Source: Diplonema japonicum
Taxonomy: Eukaryota > Euglenozoa > Diplonemea > Diplonemida > Diplonemidae
Direction of reading: 5' to 3'
Length of the DNA stretch: 64,000 nucleotides
Assembly: GCA_964019335.1 (NCBI GenBank)
Contig: OZ025727.1
Coordinates: 122,001-186,000, forward strand
In this document: piece after piece, positions 49,425-59,027 of the stretch
Layout: each line of letters begins with the position of its first letter
Numbering within the stretch: position 1 is the first letter of the stretch
The notes under the pieces: generated by a model
Told to the model about the DNA's origin: nothing
The model's input: only the letters and a program-made list of their open reading frames with translations
The model's database searches: none
Position numbers and translations under genes: made by a program

Positions 49425-51206
49425 ATGCCCGATCCCTGCAAGAAGAAGAAGAAGGTTCGCAGCACACACAAATCTAAACCTAAGCCCAAGCACCAAGACC
49501 CCAATGGCAAGGAAAAGGAGGAGGAGCGGGAATACCTCATGCAGTTCTCAGCTCTGGAGGAGTGCCACCACGAGTTCAAGATCCCTGTGATAGTCTTCAT
49601 GCTTGTGTGCGAGTACCTTCCTATGCAACAGTTGCCAGACATGCGCTCCATATGCATCGCAAGCTACTTGGGTGTGAAGCAGCTTCTCCAAATGAGCGAC
49701 AAGCTCAATCGTCGCCTTTCTGTGTACCTCAACAACAAGCTCGAGACATCCGAGCAAAGCAAGAAGGTGACTGTGTGCGTGCGGTTGAAACCTGTGGAAG
49801 GACCGTTCTGCGTGAAGACTGACCGAAAGCGGATCATCATGGACTCCTGCGACTACATGTTCGACCACCTGTTTGGAGCACGGGCAACGCAGGAGGAGGT
49901 GTTCGGGAAGATCTCAAAGGAGTTGTTCTTCTCAGTGGCTCGGAAAGAGAACGTGTGCGTGTTCTGCTACGGGCAGACGGGGGCGGGGAAAACACACACC
50001 ATGTTCGGGAACTTGAAAGGAGACGAGGACGCACAGAACGAGGGGGTGGCCTTCCGTGTGGTGAACGGGATCACGAAGGAGTCTCCCTTCTGGAGCAACG
50101 AGACCAAGTCGATGACCCTCACCTTCATGGAGGTGTACAACGAGAAGGTGCATGACCTGCTTGGGAAGACGGAGAAGTCGCTGAAAACGAGTGTTGACAC
50201 AAAGGGGAACTTCTCAGTCCCTGACATCACCCATGTGGAGCCGACATCCCCCAGTGACTGGAAGCGGTACGTACGGAAAGGGTCGCAGCACAGGGCATCC
50301 GGGAAGACTGTGTTCAACGAGCGGTCGTCTCGGTCGCATGCGATCGCAACAGTGCACATCACGTGGCGGAACGGGAAGACCTCAAGGGTACACCTGGTGG
50401 ACCTGGCAGGGTCGGAGCGGTCTGGGAAGTACGCCCTGAACGACAAGTCCCTCACGGAGGGGACGTACATCAACAAGTCGCTGACGACGCTTGCGAGGGT
50501 GGTATCGGCAGTAGCAGGGGGCAAAGGGGACCACATCCCGATCAGGGACTCCGTCTTGACGCAGCTCATCAGCGACTCCATCGCAGGAAAGGACAACAGC
50601 AAGTCGTTCATGCTGGCGGCCATCAACCCCGCAAAGGGGGCAACGAAGGAGACAACAAGCACACTCCACTACGCCTACCAGTACAGCACCCTGAGGTCAT
50701 CCCTTCCGAGGTTGATCAGTGAATGCATGGCAGAGCAGAGAACTCTGAATAGGTTTGTAGATGTGCGAAAGAAAGCACACCAAGTCGACCTAAAGGAGAT
50801 GGAGAAGAAGTTCGGGAAGAAGAGGCTGGAAGAGATGCTAAGGCAGCGCAGGGCTCGTGTCAAGCACAAGGCAGAAGAGGTGCGGGCTGATCTTGCCAAG
50901 CTGGGGGTAGCGTGGAGCCCTATTTACGCGAAGTACCTAACGTGCGCAGGAGTGGTCGTCTCTGAATGGACTCTTAAGGACACTGGTAAACGTGCTGACT
51001 CTTCTGTGGCTTCCCTTGTTAGGTTTGAGGATGGGAAGGAGAAGTGGTTCCCTGCTGCCAGCCTCGTGCAGGATAAGGTCTACAGCTTCCTCATAGATCA
51101 GAGAGACGAACTTGCAATGTTAGAGGCAGATCTCGTAAAAAAAACAGCTGAGGTCAAATCCCTTAAGGATAAGTATGCAACACTTCTTGAGTCTTGGCAG
51201 CACTAA
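49425..51206 (+). CDS. Kinesin-like protein with F-box-like N-terminus, copy 2
   Basis: 593 residues. The N-terminus differs from copy 1: a lysine-rich leader (MPDPCKKKKKVRSTHKSKPK) that could be a nuclear signal. From QFSALEECHH the F-box-like segment and the full motor are near-identical to copy 1 (49542-50718), with at least one conservative change (GATKET for GAAKET). The C-terminal third is diverged but keeps the same plan: helix, EEVRADLAKLGVAWSPIYAK, a Tudor-like VRFEDGKEKWFPAASLVQD, and a coiled coil ending ATLLESWQH. The TAA stop at 51204-51206 is itself the likely target duplication of the TIR element that follows. Confidence 0.85.
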   Translation: MPDPCKKKKKVRSTHKSKPKPKHQDPNGKEKEEEREYLMQFSALEECHHEFKIPVIVFMLVCEYLPMQQLPDMRSICIASYLGVKQLLQMSDKLNRRLSVYLNNKLETSEQSKKVTVCVRLKPVEGPFCVKTDRKRIIMDSCDYMFDHLFGARATQEEVFGKISKELFFSVARKENVCVFCYGQTGAGKTHTMFGNLKGDEDAQNEGVAFRVVNGITKESPFWSNETKSMTLTFMEVYNEKVHDLLGKTEKSLKTSVDTKGNFSVPDITHVEPTSPSDWKRYVRKGSQHRASGKTVFNERSSRSHAIATVHITWRNGKTSRVHLVDLAGSERSGKYALNDKSLTEGTYINKSLTTLARVVSAVAGGKGDHIPIRDSVLTQLISDSIAGKDNSKSFMLAAINPAKGATKETTSTLHYAYQYSTLRSSLPRLISECMAEQRTLNRFVDVRKKAHQVDLKEMEKKFGKKRLEEMLRQRRARVKHKAEEVRADLAKLGVAWSPIYAKYLTCAGVVVSEWTLKDTGKRADSSVASLVRFEDGKEKWFPAASLVQDKVYSFLIDQRDELAMLEADLVKKTAEVKSLKDKYATLLESWQH

Positions 51207-52684
51207 AGGGGGGGCCTGAATAATTCCCTCCCAAATAATGTGTTTTTTCCCAAATAATTCTTTTTTTTTTTGGGGATTTTTCCACTCCAAATTTCCCAAA
51301 TAATTCCCAACCCCCTTTCTTTTTTTTTTTTGGGGACCAGGGTGGGGGGGGTCACATGGTAGTCATGCAATGGGCTTTTCTCAGTTATGCCTGTGCAGGG
51401 TACTAGCCTACCTAACCCATTATGACACCCCTTTTTTGACCAAAAAGTCGATTTTCACCTGGTTTTGGGCACTTATGAGCAATTCCTTTGCATTTTGAAC
51501 AGGGACCACAGGGTTTGGCACCTGGGTTATTGTGGGGGACTATTTTTCTTAATGCAAGAAGCTAGCTGGATTGTGATGAACGGTTCAAAATTTCACAGAA
51601 CCACTTAGTTCAAAGGCGCTTGTGGGTGGCCTGGGTGCTTCTGCATTGCCAGAAGGGCATGTGCATTCATGTGTTGACAACTTATCCAATATTTGCTTTG
51701 TTTCATGGCCCACAATGTCAATATTCCATTCCTGAGCAAGATCCCAAAGTTGTGTCGTAGCCCACTGGCAGTATTGTGAGGCTGCTTACACAAGTAAGAG
51801 TGCTGGCCCAGTGAGCCATAGAAGATGAGAAATATATTATAGTGTGACATGATCAGACTGGAACGGCCACCCTGGGGCATCCTCTGCTCAACCCAGCAGA
51901 CGTGGGAGGCCCTTCTTCAGAAGGTGCCAGTTGCTTGATCAGTGCCATCATGCACGCTATATTTTATTAGTACAAATATAACAATCGATTGAAAAGGAAA
52001 AGTCTGTATTGTGAGGCTGCTTCTCACCATTTTGAGGGGTTAAGGGGGCTGTGGCGTGCCCCAAGCAGCCGAGGTGGGACGTTGATGACTGCAGCAGAGT
52101 GCCGAGTCAACGTGGCACTGTGGATAGGGCAAGCACATGAGAAAGGTCATGCAACTGCTCAACACCTTTAGCTATATGCAATCTCACGGCTACCTTCCAG
52201 GTAGTTCTGAGGAGGCCATACAGCTAAGGGCACTTAGCAAAGTTTAGACAGTGCAGCACAGAATGTTGTTGCAGGTGTTACAATGGACACTACACCTGAT
52301 GAGACTCCAGCAGCCTCCAAGCCCTTGCAGCTTCTCAAGCCCTGACAGTTTCTCAAGCCTCTCAGACCCCAGCAACCTCCCAGCAACCACCTAATGCCAA
52401 AACCAGGCAGTTTGTCTGCAACGTTTGTGGGTTCTCCACAGCCTGGGAGAAAAACTGTTAAAATTTCCCTTGGAAAAAAAAAGGGCATGAAAAAAGTCTT
52501 GGCACGATTTGGCATGTTAAGATTTCCAAAGTGCTCTAAGCCCTGCTCCCTGCTTTCATGTGGCAGGCCCCCCAGCCCAAATAAATACAACCCAAATAAG
52601 TGTATTCCAAATAATTCTTTTTTTTTGGAGCCCTAACACCCCCCCTCCACTGCCCAAATAAAGGGATTATTCAGGGGGCCCCTT
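51207..52684. mobile_element. TIR transposon D (TAA target duplication) inserted at a stop codon
   Basis: The ends are inverted with small gaps: AGGGGGGGCCTGAATAATTC on the left against the complement of GGGATTATTCAGGGGGCCCC on the right, then TT. Flanking TAA occurs at 51204-51206 and 52685-52687. Subterminal CCAAATAATTC words recur at both ends. The interior has no intact ORF; a plus-strand patch near 52413 reads FVCNVCGFSTAW, like half a zinc finger, and a minus-strand frame 51605-51880 stays open for 91 codons without a recognised family. A 3-bp TWA target points to PIF/Harbinger-like elements, but that is only a hint. Confidence 0.75.
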
Positions 52685-52750
52685 TAATTTAAATTTTTTT
52701 TTTCTCTCAAATTCGCCAACCCGCTCGATCTTTTCCTTTTTTGTTTATAT

Positions 52751-52870
52751 TACTGTAAAGTGAAAAATGTCGGAGAAATGTCCGGAAGGAAAAATGCCCG
52801 GACGGACATACTCCCGAACGCGAAAAAGACACGGATGTTTGTCCGTCGTGGTGTTTTTCACTTTACAGTA
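52751..52870. mobile_element. 120-bp MITE with perfect 17-bp TIRs
   Basis: TACTGTAAAGTGAAAAA at 52751-52767 and its exact complement at 52854-52870. The flanks allow either TA or ATT as target duplication. The interior (GAGAAATGTCCGGAAGGAAA) shares a 19-mer with 4561-4579. No coding capacity. Confidence 0.85.
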
Positions 52871-53660
52871 TTTAACTAACCCTTGTTTCCCTTGCCCGTT
52901 TCTTTTAGAAAGGTAAGGAAAATTCGATGCGGGTGGGGGGAGCTTATTCAGTGCAGATATATGAAAAATAGAAAAAAGAAATGTGGCTTTGGTTGCAACA
53001 CTATTTGGCGTTTAGTGTGCAGCGTGGTGGAGGGATTTGTCCTTCCTTCTTAGCTGATCCCAGCTTCTTTGGATCAGTTCCGTAATACGTGGCCCTTTTT
53101 TAAGGGTGGTGGGGATAACATGGAAATATAAGAAGTACATCAGATGTGTTGTTCGCTGTTGACCTCCTCGTCGGTCATCACCGGTAGCGCCCGAGTGGAA
53201 GAACGTAACGCAGATGCTCAGGGTGACGAACAGGCAGCAAACTGCACGAGGGCAGAATCTTGGTTACCCGGGACGCCCCGGCTAGGGTTGAGCACACCGC
53301 ACGCATTAAGGACACGACGCGGAACGCAGAAGAAGCTACTGCTCGGCCGAGGAGCGCCCCCTGTAATCAAGTAGGTAGTTCGTGCTTCATTGCACGCTTA
53401 ACGCCACCTAGTGTTGCAATTAAAGCCCCATTTCTTTTTTTTTTTTTTGTTACAAATATTTATCTTTCAAAAAATGATTTTATAACTATATGCAACTTGT
53501 GCCGAGCAAACAACAAAGACATATAGTCACAAAGAATTATTTTTTTTCTTTTTGAACCTTCTCTCTCTCCCCTCCTTCCTTCTGCTCGGCAATATCGAAC
53601 CGGTTCGTATCCTGCTGTTCCGCAAGGTGGCAACGCTTGACTGAAAAACAAGCATTTCAG
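52871..53660. other. Intergenic
   Basis: Mixed-composition DNA with no convincing gene. The frame 53144-53374 stays open for 76 codons but has no recognisable content. Confidence 0.4.
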
Positions 53661-53909
53661 TTACGCTCTATATTCGCTAAGTGACCCACCAGAACCCGCA
53701 TTTTGAAGAGCTAAAAAAATTTCTAATTGCTTTTTCTAGGGCTGGAGTGGATTTATTTGCGTCCGGGCCCCAATGTTCGACATATGGAATTTTTTTTTGT
53801 AATAAAAATTTTTTTGGTGATTTGCCTTACTTTGTACTATACAAAATGAAGCAGCTCCGGTGGAAAAAACACGGCACAAGTGGGGTTCGAACCCTGATGA
53901 AAAAACCAC

Positions 53910-53987
53910 TGCGTCGGGATTCGAACCCGCGACTCCTGGAACAAGGGGGCCTGACAGGTGAGCACGGTAACCACTCTACCACACAGG
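53910..53987 (-). tRNA. tRNA-like sequence (pseudogene or SINE head)
   Basis: On the minus strand: TGTGGTAGAGTGGTTACCG resembles an A-box/D-arm, and GCGGGTTCGAATCCCGAC is a good B-box/T-arm. T6 follows after about 10 bases as a possible pol III stop. The acceptor stem is too short on the 3' side and the anticodon arm does not fold cleanly, so a functional tRNA is unlikely. It lies inside TIR element C. Confidence 0.35.
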
Positions 53988-55554
53988 AATTCAAAACTCT
54001 GACCCCCCATCTTTACTCAGGCATCCGGCATAGTGGGTGGAGTAGGTTCCCTTCTTTCCACACCAGATATCCTCCGCGATACACACTCACGACGCGTCTC
54101 AGCCCATCAACACTGTGATGAAATAAACACAGAATAAGAGATGAGATAAAGGAGGTTCCTGTTCTGGAACGTCCTTGTCTACTTATCTCTACTTATCTAC
54201 CTCTTTCCCTGTTCTCGAAGTCTAGTACGAGTTCCATTGTGGTGACTCGTCTTCCTCGGTCCGTCGTACTACTTCAGCTTCCTGAGCTACTTGATAATGT
54301 CTTCTCCGTGCTTCATCATCAGGCTCCCGCTCACGTGCTTCTTCAGCTCCTACCACTCAGGTGGTGTGCATGAGCGTTTCCTTCCGTTATCTGTTCCAGG
54401 GGTGCGTCGTGTACGTTTCTAGCATTCTCTTGTCCTGGAGAAGCTGGTCTCGCTTTGCCACCACTTCCAGCAGGTAGTACTGCGTCTTCCTCAGCCGGTG
54501 TTGGTGTGATCGATGACCAACACAGAATAATGATGAAAAGAAACTACACTGAAGAGTAGGGGTCACCAGAAAAATCTGTTGTTTCTTCAGACCCTTGATC
54601 CACCCGAAGTAGAACAGCAGGAAGGGGAGGAAGGAGGTACTGATGTCTTCTTCTTTACTTTCTGTTGTCGCTACTGTCTTTGCTGCTGCTACTGCTGCTG
54701 TTACTGTTGTTGCTGCTGCGTTGGGGAGGTTGTCCATGTCCTCTGTTGTGCCTCGGGTGGCCCTCCCCTGCTTCCTCGGTCTTGTGCTTCTTGTACAAGA
54801 TGAGGCTGGGGTGCCATCCTTTGTTTTTGCCTGCATATGGCACTTCCACCCCGTCTGCTCTGAGATTTCACTTCTTGCCCTCTTTTGTGTAGTGGACCCG
54901 GTAGTGGAGCTCCTTGTGGCTGTACTCCGCTATCGCGATCCTGTCCATCTGGAGTCCTCGTTGTCTGAGGCTCTCTGCTGGCTGGAAGGGCTTGCTTGGT
55001 CTTTCCCTTCGAGTTGCCCGTTGTACTCTCAGGAGTAGGAAGTATTCTCCGGTCGTCGTCACTGCTTGTTTCATAGTCTCCGTTCCGTTCAGGCTGGTCA
55101 TCAAACCAGGGCACGCGGGTCAAGGATCTTCCAACGCAAACGTGACCGGTGATCGGTGTAATTCCCACATAAGTACCTTCCAAGCAGAAATAACTTCTGC
55201 CCCAAAGGCAACGTCACTTTCAAATGACTATGCCATTCCATTTGGACTGTACGTTGCCCTGTGGTGGACGGCGTAGACGCGCATCTGTCTCTTCAACTAT
55301 AAACTCCCCTACGGAACCCTCTTTGACCTTCTCGTCATCTCCACCCGTTTGTATTTGGTGATTACGGCCGAAGTGCAGAGGACAGGACTGTTATGCTTAC
55401 TGACTAACAACTAACAACCTTACAATGTTAAGAGCTGTCCTTCCCTCAAAACTGCACTTTTCTCAACTAGACTCCCACAAGCTTACGAAAAGCTTTCACG
55501 GAAATACCGGTTTAGGCTGCCGTTTCTCCCCTGTGGTGAGCCTAAAAAAAAATC

Positions 55555-55626
55555 CGCTGGAGTGGGGTTTGAACCCGCTTCGCCTAGGTACAGGGCAAAG
55601 CCCCCCCCAACTAGACTACTATGCCT
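55555..55626 (-). tRNA. Second tRNA-like sequence (pseudogene or SINE head)
   Basis: Minus strand: GCATAGTAGTCTAGTTGG (A-box-like), then GCGGGTTCAAACCCCAC (B-box/T-arm) followed by a T9 run. The acceptor ends are not complementary. Same arrangement as at 53910-53987, suggesting pol III-type modules inside element C. Confidence 0.35.
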
Positions 55627-55979
55627 TCGAAAATATTTTCGGCTGAACTACTGGTCAGGAAGATGCTGGCTTCTGGGATCGAACCCTGTTAACCATGTTT
55701 TTCAAAGGGAAAAGTGCCCAGTTGCAAAAGTTTGGCAAAAATGGCCAAAACTCAAAATGGCGACTTCCAAGGTCATTTTGGTTGGCCCCCAATATTTTTT
55801 TTTTGGAAAATTTCTTTTGGAACTTCCTTGGAACTCACCGTTCTTTCATGTTCGACATATGGATTTTTTGAAAAAAAAAATTCAATGAACCTTTGGGCAT
55901 TTTTGGCAATTTTTCCCCTATAGCCCCCTATAACCCCTTTGGGACATAGGGCGGGTCACTTAGCGAATATGGAGCGTTA

Positions 55980-56347
55980 AAAAAATGAGGAAAAAAAATG
56001 ATTTTTTTTCTTTTTTCTTACGCGTTCGGGGTGTTTGTCTCGTTTGCTATTATTCCTGCCCCGCCTTTTTCAGTCAGAGGTTTTATGGGACACATGTTCG
56101 ATGGAATAAAAGAAGAAAGCTTGTGGCTCCCTCCTAGCCTGGAGCCACCACTTACAAATGGCCAAACGGACAAAACCCCTGGAAAAAAAAAAAGAAATCT
56201 TATTTCTTTGGGGAGGGGGCAATTAGTTTCCACCCCCCCCCCCCCCTGTCGCTATTTGTTTTACAGTTTTATTCTTTTTGTTCTCTTTTCTCTTATTATC
56301 CCCTTTCATCACTGTTTAGAACACACGCAAAGGGAAGAAAAAAGAAA
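55980..56347. other. Intergenic
   Basis: T-runs, a C-run near 56233-56246 and mixed sequence. No gene supported; the frame open from 55998 is a chance ORF running into the kinase pseudogene in the wrong frame. Confidence 0.45.
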
Positions 56348-56654
56348 ATGCAAAAAACCCAGAATGTTGAAAAGTACAGCAAAGGGGGCTGCCTCGGGTC
56401 AGGAGGCCAGGGTCGGTGTACAAGGCCATGAGGAAGGTGGACAGGAAAGAATTTGCGATGAAGTTGATAAAGGCAGCGACGAAAGAAGAGCACGAGAGGG
56501 ACGTGAAGGGGTTGGTACTATGCTGCAACTGAAGCACGAGAAGGTGGTCCCGTGCGTGGACTACTTCAGGACGACGAAGCAGCTGGCTGGTGGCGTGACG
56601 CAGTGGGAGCTCCACATCGTGATGCCCCTGTACACTGGAGGGGACCTTGCGTGA
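56348..56654 (+). pseudogene. Protein kinase gene fragment, frameshifted and truncated
   Basis: Starts ATG CAA at 56348: MQKTQNVEKYSKGGCLGSGG runs into the glycine loop. After a 1-nt loss near 56410 the frame changes to SVYKAMRKVDRKEFAMKLIK (with the ATP-site lysine in AMKLIK) and EEHERDVKGL. After another 1-nt loss near 56520 it reads LKHEKVVPCVDYFRTTKQLA and ELHIVMPLYTGGDL (hinge region), then a stop. Only the N-lobe of a serine/threonine kinase is left; the catalytic HRD/DFG half is absent. Confidence 0.75.
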
Positions 56655-57311
56655 ATGAATTGAGTAAAACGCCATCCAGGGTCACAAGGCCTGGACAGTC
56701 ACCTCCTTGACTGAGCCGTTGAGTGATCAATTCTAACCGCAAACCCGCCCCAGCAGCAGCAGCAGCAGCAGCAGCAGCCACAGCAGCCTGCTACAAAACG
56801 ACTCCATTTATTTATTTCACGAAAAGAAGCAGTGCAGGTACACAAACGCCTTCTTCTCTTTCCGCTCCTTGCGGTCTTTGAAGTTGTCCCTTTTGCGTAT
56901 GGCAAGAACACGCTTAGTGTGTGTGTGTGTGTGCGTGCGTGCGCTACGACCCCCCTGGTCCTGGGTACACTGGCGTCAGGCTAGCAGCTCAGCTTTTCGC
57001 ATGGGTTTGGAAAACGGAGAGGGGGGAGGGTACAAGGTTCGGGGAAGCTTCCAGGGTTACAAGGCCTGGACAGTCACCTTAACATCCAACCCATCCACAC
57101 TCTCCAGGTCTTTTTACACACACACTTACATAAATTAAAACAAAAATGAAAAAAAGAAGAAAAAAAAAAATGGGCCACAGCAGGAACAACGACACAACCA
57201 CGACCTGTACAGAACCACCTCCCCAAAACCAAATAAAAAAAGAAAAAGATATAAAATAAAAAAGTAACAAAAGCGCCAGGTACAGAGCCGAGAGCCCAGA
57301 AAATTAATTTC

Positions 57312-57319
<8 letters not shown>
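56655..57319. other. Intergenic with CAG repeat and direct repeat
   Basis: (CAG)n of about nine units near 56751-56777, GT repeats near 56919-56940, and a direct repeat ACAAGGCCTGGACAGTCACC (near 56685 and 57059). No gene supported. Confidence 0.5.

Positions 57320-57370
<51 letters not shown>
57320..57370 (+). repeat. T51 homopolymer
   Basis: Uninterrupted run of 51 T before a GC-rich minisatellite region. Confidence 0.95.
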
Positions 57371-57373
<3 letters not shown>

Positions 57374-57980
57374 TTCGCATGGCCGCGCCCGCCTGTGAGG
57401 CTTGGGGAAGCCAAACCCCTGATTCTACGTTTTTCTGGGTGTACAGAGCCGAGAGCCCATGAAATTCATTTTTTTTATTTTTATTTTTTTTCTTTTCTGC
57501 TTTCGCATGGGTTTGGGATCTCCCGGTATACAGGGGCTTGGGTAAGCCTCTGCAGGGTCGGCAGGGCCGCGCCCGCCTGTGGGGCTTGGGGAAGCCTGTA
57601 GCAAACCCCCCCTGATCCTACGTTAATTTGGGTTGGGGGTCTTTTATCCGAACTCGCAGCGCCACCTGCAAGGCCGAGAACCCAAAGAATCCATTTTTTT
57701 AAAGCTTTTCCCAGGGCTTTGGAATTCTTCGGGGTGTGTGGGGGTACAGGGCTTGGGGAAGCCTCTGCAGGGTCGGCAGGGCGTGGTCATCTTCCGCATA
57801 TATAGGGGTGATCTTAGGGGTACAGGGCTCGGGGAAGCCTCCGCAGGGTCGGCAGGGCGTGGTCATCTTCCGCATATATAGGGGTGATCTTAGGGGTACA
57901 GGGCTTGGGGAAGCCTCTGCAGGGTCGGCAGGGCCACGCCCACCCACGGGGCTCAGGGAAGCCTCTGCAGGGTCGGCAGG
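57371..57980 (+). repeat. 76-bp minisatellite and degenerate relatives
   Basis: A 76-bp unit starting GTACAGGGCTTGGGGAAGCC repeats at 57744, 57820 and 57896 (the third truncated into a variant with CCACGCCCACCCACGGGGCT). Each contains CTGCAGGGTCGGCAGG and CATCTTCCGCATATATAGGG. Looser relatives (GGCTTGGGGAAGCC, CTGCAGGGTCGGCAGGGC) lie at 57400-57600. The array runs directly into the truncated kinesin copy. Confidence 0.85.
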
Positions 57981-58741
57981 AAGTACGCCCTGAACGACAA
58001 GTCCCTCACGGAGGGGACGTACATCAACAAGTCGCTGACGACGCTTGCGAGGGTGGTATCGGCAGTAGCAGGGGGCAAAGGGGACCACATCCCGATCAGG
58101 GACTCCGTCTTGACGCAGCTCATCAGCGACTCCATCGCAGGAAAGGACAACAGCAAGTCGTTCATGCTGGCGGCCATCAACCCCGCAAAGGGGGCAGCGA
58201 TCCACTACGCCTACCAGTACAGCACCCTGAGGTCATCCCTCCCGAGGTTGATCAGTGAATGCACAGTAGAGCAGAGAGCTCTGAATTGGAACATAGATGT
58301 AAAAAAGAAGAAATACCAAGTCGACCTAAAGGAGATGAGAAGAAGCTGGAAGAGATGCTAAGGCAGCGCAGGGCTCGTGTCAAGCACAAGGCAGAAGAGG
58401 TGCGGGCTGATCTTGCCAAGCTGGGGGTAGCGTGGAGCCCTATTTACGCGAAGTACCTAACGTGCGCAGGAGTGGTCGTCTCTGAATGGACTCTTAAGGA
58501 CACTGGTAAACGTGCTGACTCTTCTGTGGCTTCCCTTGTTAGGTTTGAGGATGGGAAGGAGAAGTGGTTCCCTGCTGCCAGCCTCGTGCAGGATAAGGTC
58601 TACAGCTTCCTCATAGATCAGAGAGACGAACTTGCAATGTTAGAGGCAGATCTCGTAAAAAAAACAGCTGAGGTCAAATCCCTTCAAAATAAGCACGCAG
58701 AACTTCTTGAATCCTGGCAGGAGCAAAAACTTGCTGCGTAA
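57979..58741 (+). pseudogene. Truncated, frameshifted third kinesin copy
   Basis: Begins at AAGTACGCCCTGAACGAC, the codons just after switch II of the intact copies (47489 in copy 1), so the P-loop half is missing. The first frame runs through the rest of the motor, with an 18-bp in-frame deletion (GAAIHYAY for GAAKETTSTLHYAY). A frameshift follows after VDLKEM (near 58336), then the second frame continues KLEEMLRQRRARVKHKAEEV to ESWQEQKLAA and a stop. The tail matches copy 2 much more closely than copy 1. Non-functional as a motor. Confidence 0.85.
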
Positions 58742-59027
58742 GGGTAAATTGACCCGAACAACATAAAAACATACTATGGGAGGTGGCCTACCGGCTCATT
58801 CGCCCTGTAGATCTTTCAATACTCTCGAGCAGTTGAAGCAGAGTCAACAAGGCTGCTGAGGACACAACGACGTTTTTTTGGGAGGGAAAAAAAAAAAAAA
58901 AACTTAAGCCCCTCCCCCACAAGCGAGGGATGAGAACAAGAAGGGGCGCCTCCCATAGTTATTTTTTTGTATTGTTGTTGCTATGATCCAATGCACCAGA
59001 AGGGCAGGGGTGGGGGGAAAAATAAAC

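Larger units (their letters stand above)
53664..55976. mobile_element. TIR element C, 2.3 kb, TTA target duplication, with tRNA-like modules
   Basis: Left end CGCTCTATATTCGCTAAGTG (continuing ACCCACC) and right end, complement, CGCTCCATATTCGCTAAGTG (ACCCGCC): 25 of 27 bases match. TTA flanks both ends (53661-53663, 55977-55979). Inside, TGTTCGACATATGGA is repeated directly near both ends. The minus strand of the central part is coding-like in fragments (54387-55183; for example MDRIAIAEYSHKELHYRVHY near 54900-54950) with frame breaks. Four T-arm-like words (GGGTTCGAACCC type) lie near 53883, 53920, 55567 and 55676. No transposase family recognised. Confidence 0.75.

Noticed and set aside
51201-51205. 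CACTA word at the left edge of element D, suggesting a CACTA transposon
   Set aside because: CAC is the last His codon of the kinesin and TA belongs to its stop; the right end lacks the matching complement.
53910-53987. Functional tRNA on the minus strand
   Set aside because: Good A/B boxes, but the acceptor stem is incomplete and the anticodon arm does not fold; kept only as tRNA-like.
55998-56654. 218-codon + frame ending at the kinase fragment
   Set aside because: Only its last ~45 codons match a kinase; the earlier part is a chance frame, with the true N-lobe pieces in other frames.
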